Source of the DNA: CAYUWG01 sp964448285 | GTDB lineage: Bacteria; Bacteroidota; Ignavibacteria; SZUA-365 | Assembly: GCA_964448285.1 (NCBI GenBank) | Contig: CAYUWG010000033.1 | Coordinates: 1 to 39,025, forward strand | Direction of reading: 5' to 3' | DNA: 39,025 nt | In this document: positions 8,930 through 16,485 of the stretch, one piece after another | Layout: every line of letters begins with the position of its first letter | Numbering within the stretch: position 1 is the first letter of the stretch | Program-made: the position numbers and the translations under genes | The notes under the pieces: generated by a model | Told to the model about the DNA's origin: nothing | What the model saw: only the letters and a program-made list of their open reading frames with translations | Databases searched by the model: none

Positions 8930-9192
8930 GGTGTGATTTTGAACCACTAAGGACACGAAGGACACTCAGTGTCACTTAGTGCTCCTTGTGTTCTTAGTGT
9001 TTTTCTTTTCATAAATGTGATTTGAACCACGAAGGACACGAAAGACACCTAGTGTCACTTAGTGCTCCTTGTGTTCTTAGTGTTTTTGTTTTCATGTGTG
9101 ATTTTGAACCACGAAGGACACGAAGGACACGAAGGACACGAAAGACACTCAGTGTCACTTCGTGCTCCTTGTGTTCTTAGTGTTTTTGTTTC
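8914..9192. repeat. 83-bp tandem repeat array with internal palindromes
   Basis: Three head-to-tail copies start at 8914, 8997 and 9080, a period of exactly 83 bp. A partial fourth begins at 9180. The third copy is 100 bp because it carries two extra 9-bp gaaggacac units. Each copy has a T-rich start, the element gattttgaaccac, a run of ggacacgaag-type units and then their near reverse complement ending in ttcttagtg, so each copy can fold into a long imperfect hairpin. Copy 1 includes the ATG and first codons of the kinase at 7439-8929. The same motif family forms the palindrome at 9639-9699 on the other side of the GxxExxY gene. Confidence 0.9.
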
Positions 9193-9199
9193 TGAGTTT

Positions 9200-9610
9200 T
9201 CATTCCTTAGGCAGCCTCGCGAAATCCTCTGTTACCAAAGGAACCACGTGTTTGACGATGTTCTCGCAATTGAAATTGATAAGCAAGCCCTTCGGCTTTC
9301 CTGCAAGCTTCAGGTACGTCAGAAGCTGCGCCGTGTAGAGCGGTATCATCTGCTCAACTGCCTTGTTCTCGACAATGATCAGCTCCTCGACAAGCAAATC
9401 GAGCTTGAGGTCGTCCCCAAGCTGTTTTCCTTTGTAGAGGATCGGAACATACAGTTGGCTTCGTACTCTCAAACCTGCCGTCATCAGCTCTTCCATCAGG
9501 CATTTCTCGTACACTGATTCCAGCAGGCCTGGCCCAAGTTGCTTATGAACTTCAATCGCACAGCCAACGATTCTGTACGCGATGTCGTTGATATATTTCT
9601 GTGTGATCAT
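9200..9610 (-). CDS. GxxExxY protein, PD-(D/E)XK nuclease superfamily
   Basis: 136 residues from the ATG at 9610; a TTG ten codons upstream is possible but lies beside the repeat. It carries the family motif GLLESVY (G28, E31, Y34), then LKLDLLVEE and VENKAVE, giving D71, E81 and K83 in the order expected for a PD-(D/E)XK nuclease fold, and QLLTYLKL near the end. These small proteins (about 120-140 residues) are widespread in environmental bacteria and their function is not established. It is the only non-signalling gene in this 14.8-kb block. It sits between palindromic repeats, with the 83-bp array on its 3' side and a 30-bp-arm hairpin just before its start. That placement suggests gene and repeats form one inserted unit, possibly mobile. 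Catalysis is inferred from motifs only. Confidence 0.92.
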   Translation of the reverse strand: MITQKYINDIAYRIVGCAIEVHKQLGPGLLESVYEKCLMEELMTAGLRVRSQLYVPILYKGKQLGDDLKLDLLVEELIIVENKAVEQMIPLYTAQLLTYLKLAGKPKGLLINFNCENIVKHVVPLVTEDFARLPKE

Positions 9611-9638
9611 CGTTTGCAACGTCGTAAAATTGGGGCGC

Positions 9639-9699
9639 AAACACTAAGGACACGAAGAACACTTAGTGTCACTTAGTGTTCTTAGTGTCCTTAGTGTTT
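9639..9699. repeat. Near-perfect palindrome with 30-bp arms
   Basis: Bases 9639-9668 and 9670-9699 are reverse complements with two mismatches and a one-base loop. The motif is the same aacactaaggacac/cttagtg family as in the array at 8914-9192. The stop codon TAA of the seven-PAS kinase (9693-9691) lies inside the right arm. The hairpin could stop or stabilise the kinase transcript, although there is no strong T run after it on the minus strand. It marks the right boundary of the GxxExxY insertion. Confidence 0.9.
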
Positions 9700-12600
9700 T
9701 TCCTCCGGAATGACGATCGGAAACGTCAGCACGAACTCCGTTCCTTTGTTCTTCTCCGAATGCACTTCGATGTGTCCCTTGTTCACATCCATGTAGCGCT
9801 TGACCAGCGCCATGCCGAGACCGACGCCTTCATAGGGCCGCGTGTAGCCGCCAATCTCCTGTGAGAATGCCTGATAGAGCGACGGCAGATAGTTTTCCGA
9901 GATGCCGATGCCGGTATCACGGATCGAGACTTTCACCGCGCCTTGCTCCTCGAATACACGGACAAACACGCCGCCGGTTTTCGTGAACTTGATCGCGTTA
10001 TCGAGCAGGTTAGAAGCCGTCTGAATGAAAGAGTACAAATCCCGATCGATTCGCGGGTGACTCTCCGCTACCAATTCAAGGTGGAGATTCTTTTCCTGCG
10101 CAAGCGGTTGGAGATCGATAACGAGAGCTTCGAGCTGTCCGACAACGTCGATGGTTTCATAATACGATTTGTACGCACCCGTCGTGAGCAGGGAGATGCT
10201 CAGGATTTCATCGACGGTGCGCATGAGCCGGTGGCCGCTGCGCCGGATGCTGTCATGAAATTCTTCGATCTCGCTTTGCGGGAAGGAAGCATCGCCGCTA
10301 CGAAGCAATTCAAGGAAGCCGAACATTACGTTCAACGGTGTGCGGATTTCATGCGAGATGTTCGCGATGAATGCGTCCTTGAGTTTGTCCGCTTGCTCGG
10401 CTTGTTCCTTGGCACGCAGCAATTCCTGTTCATAGAGGATCTTCTCCGTGATATCGCGGGAGTTTATAACGATCCCGTTCAATTGCGGATCATTGAGAAG
10501 ATTCTTTCCGATGCTCTGCATGATACGCCAGCTTCCGTTTTTATGGAGAAACCGGTATTCCGCTGTCACGGTAGTGTTTTCCTCTGAAAGATGTCGCTCG
10601 ATCAACTTTAGTATGATTCCGCGGTCTTCAGGATGAATGAACCCAATGGCATTCTTCCCGATCAACTCTTCGGGTGTATAACCAAGCACGCGTTCGATGG
10701 CGGGGCTTTGGTAATTGATCTTCCCGGAAGGATCCATGACCGCGATGATATCGGAGCTATTCTCGATGAGCGTTCGGAGTTTTCGTTCACTCGCGGCAAT
10801 CATGTCGGTCGCAAGCTTCCGGTCTGTGATGTCGCGGAAAATCATACTCGTGCGTTGATTCCCTTCGCCGTCTTCAAAGAGAGCCGTACTCACTTCGGCA
10901 GGGAATGGCGTTCCATCTCGACGAAGGAGCGTAAGCTCTCCGAAAGCCTTTCCCGTTCGTGCGCGTTCTTCTAACAACTCAGGGAGTTTCGGATCGCTAC
11001 TATCAACCAAACCTTTTCGGCTCGCTGCGATGATCTCTTCTTCGGAGCGTTCAAACATTTTACACGCGGCGGGATTGGCAGCGTGAATGCTTCCGTCGGG
11101 TGATGTCAGTAGGATTGCATCGAGGCTGTTCTCGAAAAAGGAGCGATACTTTCGCTCGCTCGCTTCCAATGCATGCTCGGCTTGAATGCGCTCGGTGATA
11201 TCGAACTTGATGCCGATGAAGTGATGGATCGTTCCATTCGAGTCCGTGACCGGCGTGATCGTCTGGACTTCGTGATAAAATGTCCCATCCTTTCGTTTAT
11301 TGAGCATCGTTCCGTGCCAGACCTCCCCGCGCTTTATCGTCTGCCAGAGATTCTCATAGAAATCGGGACTTTGATAGCCCGATTTCAAAATGCGGGGATT
11401 CTCACGATGAACTTCATCGAAAGTATATCCCGTAAGGTTCGTGAATGCGGGATTGACCCATTCAACGCAACCATCGGCATCCGTCACGATGATGGCGTTC
11501 GCCGCTGCTTCCATCACGGCGCTTTGCAAGTGGAGTTGCCGCTCATCTTTCTTCCGCTCGGTGATATCGCGTACAATACCTATGCTTCCCTGAACAATCC
11601 CATCGTGCAAGAGAGGAGCCGCTACGACTTCACCGCAGATGAGCCTTCCCTCTTTGTCGATGAATCGATATTCACGCACCGGCGGTTTTTCATTGGCTTT
11701 GATCATTGCGACGGAATCGAGTGCAAGCGTATGATCGTCGGCATGAATCATCGGCAGGAATGGTTTGCCGATCCACTCCTCCCGCGTCCATCCGGTCAAT
11801 CGCTCGAAGGACGAATTCAGCGACGTGATATAGCCGTCAGGCGATAGCGTGTAAATGACGTCCTGCGCGGTTTCGAATACGTCGCGGAGCCGTTCTTCCG
11901 ATGTGCGCAACAACGTCTCGGCGAGGAGTCGTTCGGTGACGTCGCTTGCCATGACCAGGCGCGCAGGTGTTCCGAGAAACGTCAGCTTGTGCGAAGCGAT
12001 TTCGACGGAAAAGACGTTGCCGTCCTTGTCGCGATGCCTCCAGGCTCCGGAGTTCGAAAGCTCGGCATCGTCGTGCGAAATGTTTTCCATCAGCGCCGGT
12101 ACGTCCTCTTCAGGACGGATGTCCGCAACGGTCATTTTGAGAAATTCCGATTTCGAAAAACCGTATTTCTTGATCGCTGCGTAGTTCACCGCAAGAAATC
12201 GGAGCGTGGCCGGATCGTAAACCCACATCGGCTCCGGATGCGATTCGAAGAGGTTGCGATACTGCGCCTCGTGGATAGCGCGTTCATGTTCGAGACGCTT
12301 GCGCACGGTGATGTCCAGAGCGGTACCGAGAACGCGAACCGTTCCATTCATGTGAAACACGCGCGCGGCAAAATCGACCCATCGCTCTTCACCGTTCTTG
12401 CGGATGATTTTGAACTCATAGTGATTCGGGACGTCCTTTCCCTCTTGACGTTCTTTCCCTCTTTGGCGAACCAGTTCCCGATGGTCCGGATGCACGATAT
12501 CCCAGAAGTGCATCGCGTACAGTTCATCGCGAGTGTAACCCGTCAATTCCTGCGAAGCGTCGTTGACATAGACAAAGCGCTCCTTTTCATAAATGAATAC

Positions 12601-13101
12601 CGACGACGGTGCGATGTCGGTGAGCGTTTGAAATTTCCTTTCCGTGTCTCGGAGTGATCCCTCGAGTTCCTTGCGAGTGGTTATATCACGGGCGATGCCT
12701 TCTATCGCAACGATCCCCCCATCTTCATCACGGATGAAATGGTTGATCTGCTCCGTCCAGACTGTCCTTCCGTTCTTGTGTTTCCATCGCAGTTCCATTC
12801 GCGGTTGCGGACGTTCAAGCATCCAGAGGTCGTCAGCGTGGACGATCTTCATCTTCAACTCTGGATCGGCATAATGTTCTTCCGGAGTATAACCGACGAT
12901 CGAAGCGACCGAGGGACTGACGTACTCACATCTCTGTTCCGGAAATACGCTGTACCGGTAAAAAATATCCGGCGAGTTTTCCGCCAGGGATTGAAACCAC
13001 GCGCTCGAACCCTCATGCGAGTGAGCCGATGTTCTCGACGGCATTGTTGTTTTAGCGTGCCTGCGGAGAGCACGCCTCCATATCCGTTTCAAAGTCTCCA
13101 A
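9691..13101 (-). CDS. Soluble sensor histidine kinase with seven PAS domains
   Basis: 1136 residues from the TTG at 13101, preceded by AAAGGA seven bases upstream and only 11 bp after the previous stop. An ATG at 13044 would shorten it by 19 residues without touching a domain. Seven PAS/PAC units of about 120 residues run from about residue 32 to 890, each ending in a DIT-type linker. The fifth closely matches the last PAS of the kinase at 1-2536. HisKA has H-box ISHEIRTPLNVM (H917); HATPase_c has N-box LLDNAIKF, G1 DTGIGI and G2 GVGLGMALV. No membrane span, so probably cytoplasmic. It follows two receiver-only regulators and a LuxR-type regulator in the same direction. Its stop codon falls inside the palindrome at 9639-9699, so the repeat inserted at or beside its 3' end. 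Confidence 0.93.
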   Translation of the reverse strand: METLKRIWRRALRRHAKTTMPSRTSAHSHEGSSAWFQSLAENSPDIFYRYSVFPEQRCEYVSPSVASIVGYTPEEHYADPELKMKIVHADDLWMLERPQPRMELRWKHKNGRTVWTEQINHFIRDEDGGIVAIEGIARDITTRKELEGSLRDTERKFQTLTDIAPSSVFIYEKERFVYVNDASQELTGYTRDELYAMHFWDIVHPDHRELVRQRGKERQEGKDVPNHYEFKIIRKNGEERWVDFAARVFHMNGTVRVLGTALDITVRKRLEHERAIHEAQYRNLFESHPEPMWVYDPATLRFLAVNYAAIKKYGFSKSEFLKMTVADIRPEEDVPALMENISHDDAELSNSGAWRHRDKDGNVFSVEIASHKLTFLGTPARLVMASDVTERLLAETLLRTSEERLRDVFETAQDVIYTLSPDGYITSLNSSFERLTGWTREEWIGKPFLPMIHADDHTLALDSVAMIKANEKPPVREYRFIDKEGRLICGEVVAAPLLHDGIVQGSIGIVRDITERKKDERQLHLQSAVMEAAANAIIVTDADGCVEWVNPAFTNLTGYTFDEVHRENPRILKSGYQSPDFYENLWQTIKRGEVWHGTMLNKRKDGTFYHEVQTITPVTDSNGTIHHFIGIKFDITERIQAEHALEASERKYRSFFENSLDAILLTSPDGSIHAANPAACKMFERSEEEIIAASRKGLVDSSDPKLPELLEERARTGKAFGELTLLRRDGTPFPAEVSTALFEDGEGNQRTSMIFRDITDRKLATDMIAASERKLRTLIENSSDIIAVMDPSGKINYQSPAIERVLGYTPEELIGKNAIGFIHPEDRGIILKLIERHLSEENTTVTAEYRFLHKNGSWRIMQSIGKNLLNDPQLNGIVINSRDITEKILYEQELLRAKEQAEQADKLKDAFIANISHEIRTPLNVMFGFLELLRSGDASFPQSEIEEFHDSIRRSGHRLMRTVDEILSISLLTTGAYKSYYETIDVVGQLEALVIDLQPLAQEKNLHLELVAESHPRIDRDLYSFIQTASNLLDNAIKFTKTGGVFVRVFEEQGAVKVSIRDTGIGISENYLPSLYQAFSQEIGGYTRPYEGVGLGMALVKRYMDVNKGHIEVHSEKNKGTEFVLTFPIVIPEEKH

Positions 13102-13112
13102 ACTTCTATCCT

Positions 13113-13502
13113 TTATGCTTGTTCGCTTGGGGCGGCGTAAAACTTGAGCGCGAGTGATGTGATCGTGTCGATCGCTTCTTCAAACTCCGTGGACTTGTCG
13201 AAGAAATAACGCGCACCCATGCGCAGGCAAGCGCCGCGAAGCGCCTGATAGGCATAGTTCGTCAGGACCATAATGGTGAGTCTCGGCAAATACACTTGCG
13301 CTCGCTGCAACACGTCCACACCGCTTCCTTTTGCGAGCGCAAGGTCAAGCAAGAGCAAATCCGGCTGTTGCATCGCGATAGATTGCAATGCACTATCCGA
13401 GCTATCCACGAGACCGACAACTTCGACGTTCTCGATGGACGAAAGGATTTTTTCAATACGCTCCCGAAGCAACCGGGAGTCTTCAACGATCAGGACTTTC
13501 AT
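13113..13502 (-). CDS. Receiver-only response regulator (YFFDKS type), copy 1
   Basis: 129 residues from the ATG at 13502. An in-frame ATG at 13529 would add nine polar residues, and GAGA lies a few bases before the chosen start. One receiver domain: E7/D8, phospho-acceptor D53 in LLLLDLALAKGSG, T in MVLTNYA and lysine in RYFFDKSTEFEEAIDTI. No output domain. It is a paralogue of the next gene upstream (13640-14044), sharing the distinctive FFDKSxEFExAxDTI ending. It sits 11 bp before the seven-PAS kinase and is probably co-translated with it, which makes it a likely phosphate acceptor for that kinase. Confidence 0.9.
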   Translation of the reverse strand: MKVLIVEDSRLLRERIEKILSSIENVEVVGLVDSSDSALQSIAMQQPDLLLLDLALAKGSGVDVLQRAQVYLPRLTIMVLTNYAYQALRGACLRMGARYFFDKSTEFEEAIDTITSLALKFYAAPSEQA

Positions 13503-13639
13503 AGACGTCTCTTTTTTTGGTGAATTCATATCGAACGCAAACTACTTCGTGAGCGAAAGGGATGTTGTAGAGTGCAGGATGATATCACTGTCATTCATTA
13601 CATGACAACCGGTCAACTTAAGCGGACTCCTCGTGGAGA

Positions 13640-14044
13640 TTACTTATCCGGGCAGCCGTTCGGCGAGTGGGATTTTGCCAAATCGAAAATCGTGTCCATT
13701 GCCTGCTCGAATTCGATGGATTTGTCGAAGAAGTAATCCGCTCCCAACGCAATGCACTTTTGCCGAATCGGTTCGGCGCTGTCATTGGTGAGAACGAGAA
13801 AAATCGTCTTTGAAAGCTTGTAGCGGTATGCGCGGAGAATGTCCATTCCGGATTCTTCTCCAAGAGAGAGATCAAGAATGATGAGCGACGGGGTGCCGTA
13901 TCGCAACGTCTGGTCTGAGGCGGAAAGCGAGCCGGCCTCTCCATGAATCTGGATACAGTCCGACAGCTCCAGAGCATGACGAATACGTCCTCTGATCAGA
14001 GGAGAATCGTCAATGATGAGTATGGAGTAGTGTGCAGTCTGCAT
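13640..14044 (-). CDS. Receiver-only response regulator (YFFDKS type), copy 2
   Basis: 134 residues from the ATG at 14044; a TTG at 14059 would add five residues. Receiver domain with D12/D13, phospho-acceptor D58 in LIILDLSLGEESG, T in LVLTNDS and K108 in DYFFDKSIEFEQAMDTI. No output domain. It is clearly paralogous to the regulator at 13113-13502, most visibly at the C-terminal end. The spacer between them (13503-13639) shows only a small inverted repeat, ctcctcgtggag, near the 3' end of this gene. It may give the seven-PAS kinase a second acceptor, or act as a phosphate sink. Confidence 0.88.
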   Translation of the reverse strand: MQTAHYSILIIDDSPLIRGRIRHALELSDCIQIHGEAGSLSASDQTLRYGTPSLIILDLSLGEESGMDILRAYRYKLSKTIFLVLTNDSAEPIRQKCIALGADYFFDKSIEFEQAMDTIFDLAKSHSPNGCPDK

Positions 14045-14105
14045 TCCGGGCAGCCGCAAAGTAGAGGAGGGAGCGTCGCGCGCGTGTCGCGTATCTGCCC
14101 ATTTT

Positions 14106-14128
14106 CGTGTCGCGTTTATTACGACACG
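14106..14128 (-). repeat. Hairpin after the LuxR-type regulator gene
   Basis: Inverted repeat CGTGTCG (14106-14112) and CGACACG (14122-14128) with a nine-base loop, 13 bp past the stop of the regulator at 14142-14777. In the minus-strand transcript it is followed by AAAAT rather than a T run, so it would be a pause or stability element more than a classic terminator. Confidence 0.5.
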
Positions 14129-14141
14129 CTGTCGGGGGGAG

Positions 14142-14777
14142 TCAGTGCATCAGTCCCTTGCGCCAGGCATAGGCGATCAAGTCGGCGTTCGATTGGAAGC
14201 TCATCTTCTCCATGATCCGCGTCCGGTAGGTCTGCACGGTGCTTATTCCGATGAGGAGTTTCTCCGCGATCTGTCGCATGGATTTTCCTTCGGCAAGGAG
14301 GAGGAAGACTTCATACTCGCGGTCGGAGAGTGCTTGGTGCGGTTCGGATTCTCCCGGTTCGCCTGCGATTTGCGTGGCGAGTAATTGCGCGATGCCCGTC
14401 GTGATGTAGCGCTGGCCTGCGGCAATTCTTCGTATCGCGGTGAGTAACTCCTCCGGCGCCATTTCCTTCGTGAGATATCCATGAGCGCCGGCACGCATGA
14501 CGCGAACGGCGAATTGTTCTTCCGGGTACATGCTGAGCATCAGCACGCGGATGTGCGGATAGGATTCCCTGACGTCCTTCAACACTTCAAGTCCGCTTCT
14601 GTCCTGCAGGGAGATATCGAGTATCAGTACGTCGCATGGCGTTTCGTGCAGAAGGGTCATCAGTTCGGCTGCGCTGCCGGCTTCTCCCATGACGCGCATA
14701 TCGACTTCCCCGTTGATGATGCGCTTCAATCCTTCGCGAAGAAATGGGTGGTCGTCAGTGAGGATCAGATGGATCAT
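14142..14777 (-). CDS. LuxR/NarL-family response regulator
   Basis: 211 residues. Receiver domain with D8/D9, phospho-acceptor D54 in VLILDISLQDRSG, S in MLSMYP and K104 in YLTKEMAPEEL. The C-terminal GerE helix-turn-helix starts at LSDREYEVFLLLAEGKSMRQ and continues with STVQTYRTRIMEKM, about residues 148-211. It has the usual length and architecture of UvrY/NarL-type regulators. It is the first gene of the minus-strand signalling block, ahead of two receiver-only genes and the seven-PAS kinase. No HisKA_3 kinase is adjacent, so its partner is unclear. A weak promoter candidate lies in the spacer before it. Confidence 0.94.
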   Translation of the reverse strand: MIHLILTDDHPFLREGLKRIINGEVDMRVMGEAGSAAELMTLLHETPCDVLILDISLQDRSGLEVLKDVRESYPHIRVLMLSMYPEEQFAVRVMRAGAHGYLTKEMAPEELLTAIRRIAAGQRYITTGIAQLLATQIAGEPGESEPHQALSDREYEVFLLLAEGKSMRQIAEKLLIGISTVQTYRTRIMEKMSFQSNADLIAYAWRKGLMH

Positions 14778-14791
14778 CGGTTTCTCAAGGA

Positions 14792-14819
14792 CAAATTACA
14801 TTTTTCGTCACTCAGCAAA
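14792..14819 (-). promoter_or_regulatory. Weak promoter candidate for the signalling block
   Basis: On the minus strand, TTTG (14819-14816) is followed after 17 bases by TAATTTG (14798-14792), 15 bases before the start codon. This resembles the Bacteroidota pattern TTTG/TAnnTTTG, but the spacing and the -7 element are each slightly off. It is the only such match I saw in the 68-bp spacer. Confidence 0.22.
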
Positions 14820-14845
14820 TCATGACACCGGAAGGCGGAAGTCGC

Positions 14846-16351
14846 TTACCGTTCATGAATGACACCCGGCTCCAAAACACCTTCGCTGCTCGCCACGACC
14901 ATCGCGGCGGTCGCATCGCCGGAGATATTCGTCACCGTCCTGCACATGTCGAGAAGGCGATCCACACCGAAGATGAGCGCGATGCCGGTCTCAGGAATCC
15001 CGACGGAGCGAAGCACGATGATCAGCATGATGATCCCGACGCCGGGCACTGGCGCAGTCCCGATCGATGCGAGCGTTGCCGTGAGTATCACGGTGAGCTG
15101 CTGCGTGAGCGAGAGGTCCATTCCATACACCTGCGCGATGAAGATTGCCGCCACTCCCTGATAGAGCGCCGTTCCATCCATGTTGACCGTTGCGCCGAGC
15201 GGAAGCACGAAACTCGTGATGGATTTCGGAGCGCCAAGGTTTTCACAACACTCGAACGTCACCGGAAGCGTTGCGGCGGAACTGCTCGTCGTGAAGCCCA
15301 CGATTTGTGCGGGTCGCATTCCGCGCAGGAAATCTCTCACGCGCATCCCTTTCGCGAGGAGAAGAATGAAGAGCGGATAAACCACGAACGTCTGGACGAT
15401 AAGTCCGAGAAGCACGGCACTCATGTACCAGATGAGCGTTTGCAGAATGCCGAACCCGAACTCGCTCACCGTCGCGGCGATGATCGCGAACACCGCATAG
15501 GGTGCGATCTTCATGACGAAATCGACCATGCGGATCATCGTGTCGCTCACCGCATCGAAGAAGCCCACCACCTTGTCGGATTTCTCATTCGGGATCATGA
15601 GCAGGGCGATGCCGAACAGGAGCGCGAAGAAAATGATTTGCAGCATGTCCGCTTCGGCAAGCGCGCGCACCGGATTCTTCGGCACTAAGTTCACGAGAAA
15701 ATCCACGACGTCGATGGACATATTCTGCTCGATCTTCGATGCGGCGTCTTCGCTGTACGCCGCGAGCAGGCGCTCTTTCGAATTCGCATCCATCTGTTTG
15801 CCCGGCTGGATCACGTTCCCGAACGCAACGCCGATGGTTATCGCGAGTGCCGTCGTGAAGAGATAGTACGAGATGGTCTTGCCGCCGATGCGGGCCATGC
15901 GACCGACGTCGTGCAGGCTCGATACGCCCACCACGAGCGATGCGAACACCAGCGGGATCGCGATCATCATGAGCAGGCGAATGAAGATATCGCCGAGCGG
16001 CTTGATGGCTGACGCGACCGTCGTTTCCTTGCGCAGCTCACGCACGTCTTCGAACACATGGACGTTTCCGTTCTCCTTCGCTTCGAGCGCGACCTTCGCG
16101 CTTTTCTTTTTCTGCTGATGGAAAACATGAATCACTTGCAGCTGATCGGAAGGACCGAAATCGAAAGAGCGCTCGCCCGCGCGGAGTTGAAGCGAAGTCC
16201 AGTTCGATATATGTCGATCGACGGGCGCACCGTTCTCCCATGCCGTGACGATGAGAAGCTGCTGGTCAACGTGGAAGACCGTCCCGAACAGAGCGCCGAG
16301 GATGAGGCCGAGAAGAATTTGAACGTGGAGTTTGATGCGGGGAAGTTTCAT
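14846..16351 (-). CDS. Dicarboxylate/amino-acid:cation symporter (DAACS, GltP/DctA family)
   Basis: 501 residues from the ATG at 16351. The frame is open to 16432, but a rho-independent terminator at 16400-16428 lies over the longer version, so the later start is preferred. Family marks are the serine-rich hairpin TSSSAATLPVT, the NMDGTA motif (N390, D392), the second hairpin ASIGTAPVPGVG and the DRLLDMCRTVTN helix. It would import dicarboxylates, glutamate or aspartate with Na+ or H+ across the inner membrane. Unusually, about 80 polar residues are inserted between TM1 and the AIKPLGDIFIRLL segment that begins the next core helix; typical members have only a short loop there. Substrate cannot be fixed from sequence. 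It precedes the signalling block by 68 bp. Confidence 0.94.
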   Translation of the reverse strand: MKLPRIKLHVQILLGLILGALFGTVFHVDQQLLIVTAWENGAPVDRHISNWTSLQLRAGERSFDFGPSDQLQVIHVFHQQKKKSAKVALEAKENGNVHVFEDVRELRKETTVASAIKPLGDIFIRLLMMIAIPLVFASLVVGVSSLHDVGRMARIGGKTISYYLFTTALAITIGVAFGNVIQPGKQMDANSKERLLAAYSEDAASKIEQNMSIDVVDFLVNLVPKNPVRALAEADMLQIIFFALLFGIALLMIPNEKSDKVVGFFDAVSDTMIRMVDFVMKIAPYAVFAIIAATVSEFGFGILQTLIWYMSAVLLGLIVQTFVVYPLFILLLAKGMRVRDFLRGMRPAQIVGFTTSSSAATLPVTFECCENLGAPKSITSFVLPLGATVNMDGTALYQGVAAIFIAQVYGMDLSLTQQLTVILTATLASIGTAPVPGVGIIMLIIVLRSVGIPETGIALIFGVDRLLDMCRTVTNISGDATAAMVVASSEGVLEPGVIHER

Positions 16352-16399
16352 GGCGCGAACATTACGGAAATCTTCCATGCGAACGCAAGGCGAAGCGGG

Positions 16400-16428
16400 A
16401 AAAAATAAAGGCGCCCGAAGGCGCCCTT
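16400..16428 (-). terminator. Rho-independent terminator after the secreted-protein unit
   Basis: On the minus strand a nine-base-pair stem (16428-16420 with 16415-16407, containing GGCGCC on each side) closes a TTCG tetraloop and is followed by TATTTTTT. This is a textbook intrinsic terminator. It ends transcription of the genes at 16486-17004 and 17023-19425 and shows that the symporter gene starts downstream of it. Confidence 0.9.
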
Positions 16429-16452
16429 GCATTCACTGTCGAAGTTGCGATG

Positions 16453-16485
16453 CTACTTCATCAGTGTCATCGTGCGTGTCTTTGA
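16453..16485 (-). pseudogene. Remnant of a T9SS sorting-domain end, in frame after a stop codon
   Basis: Directly after the TAG stop of the gene at 16486-17004 the same frame continues as SKTRTMTLMK and then TAG. The last eight residues, TRTMTLMK, are identical to the last eight of the T9SS cargo encoded just upstream (17023-19425). It is too short to be a gene. It reads as the tail of a C-terminal sorting domain left behind by a deletion or recombination. Confidence 0.75.

Noticed and set aside
8930..8965. Upstream start for the HisKA_3 kinase adding 12 residues
   Set aside because: The extra codons lie in the tandem repeat; the ATG at 8929 begins the conserved helical lead-in to the PAS domain.
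8914..9192. CRISPR array
   Set aside because: The 83-bp units are contiguous, with no unique spacers and with internal palindromes; no cas gene is present.
9062..9517. Plus-strand 151-codon frame containing a His-Glu-Gly repeat
   Set aside because: The repeated peptide is a translation of the 9-bp DNA repeat, and the rest is antisense to the GxxExxY gene.
16352..16432. Longer N-terminus of the DAACS symporter
   Set aside because: It would overlap a rho-independent terminator read on the same strand, and the ATG at 16351 starts directly before TM1.
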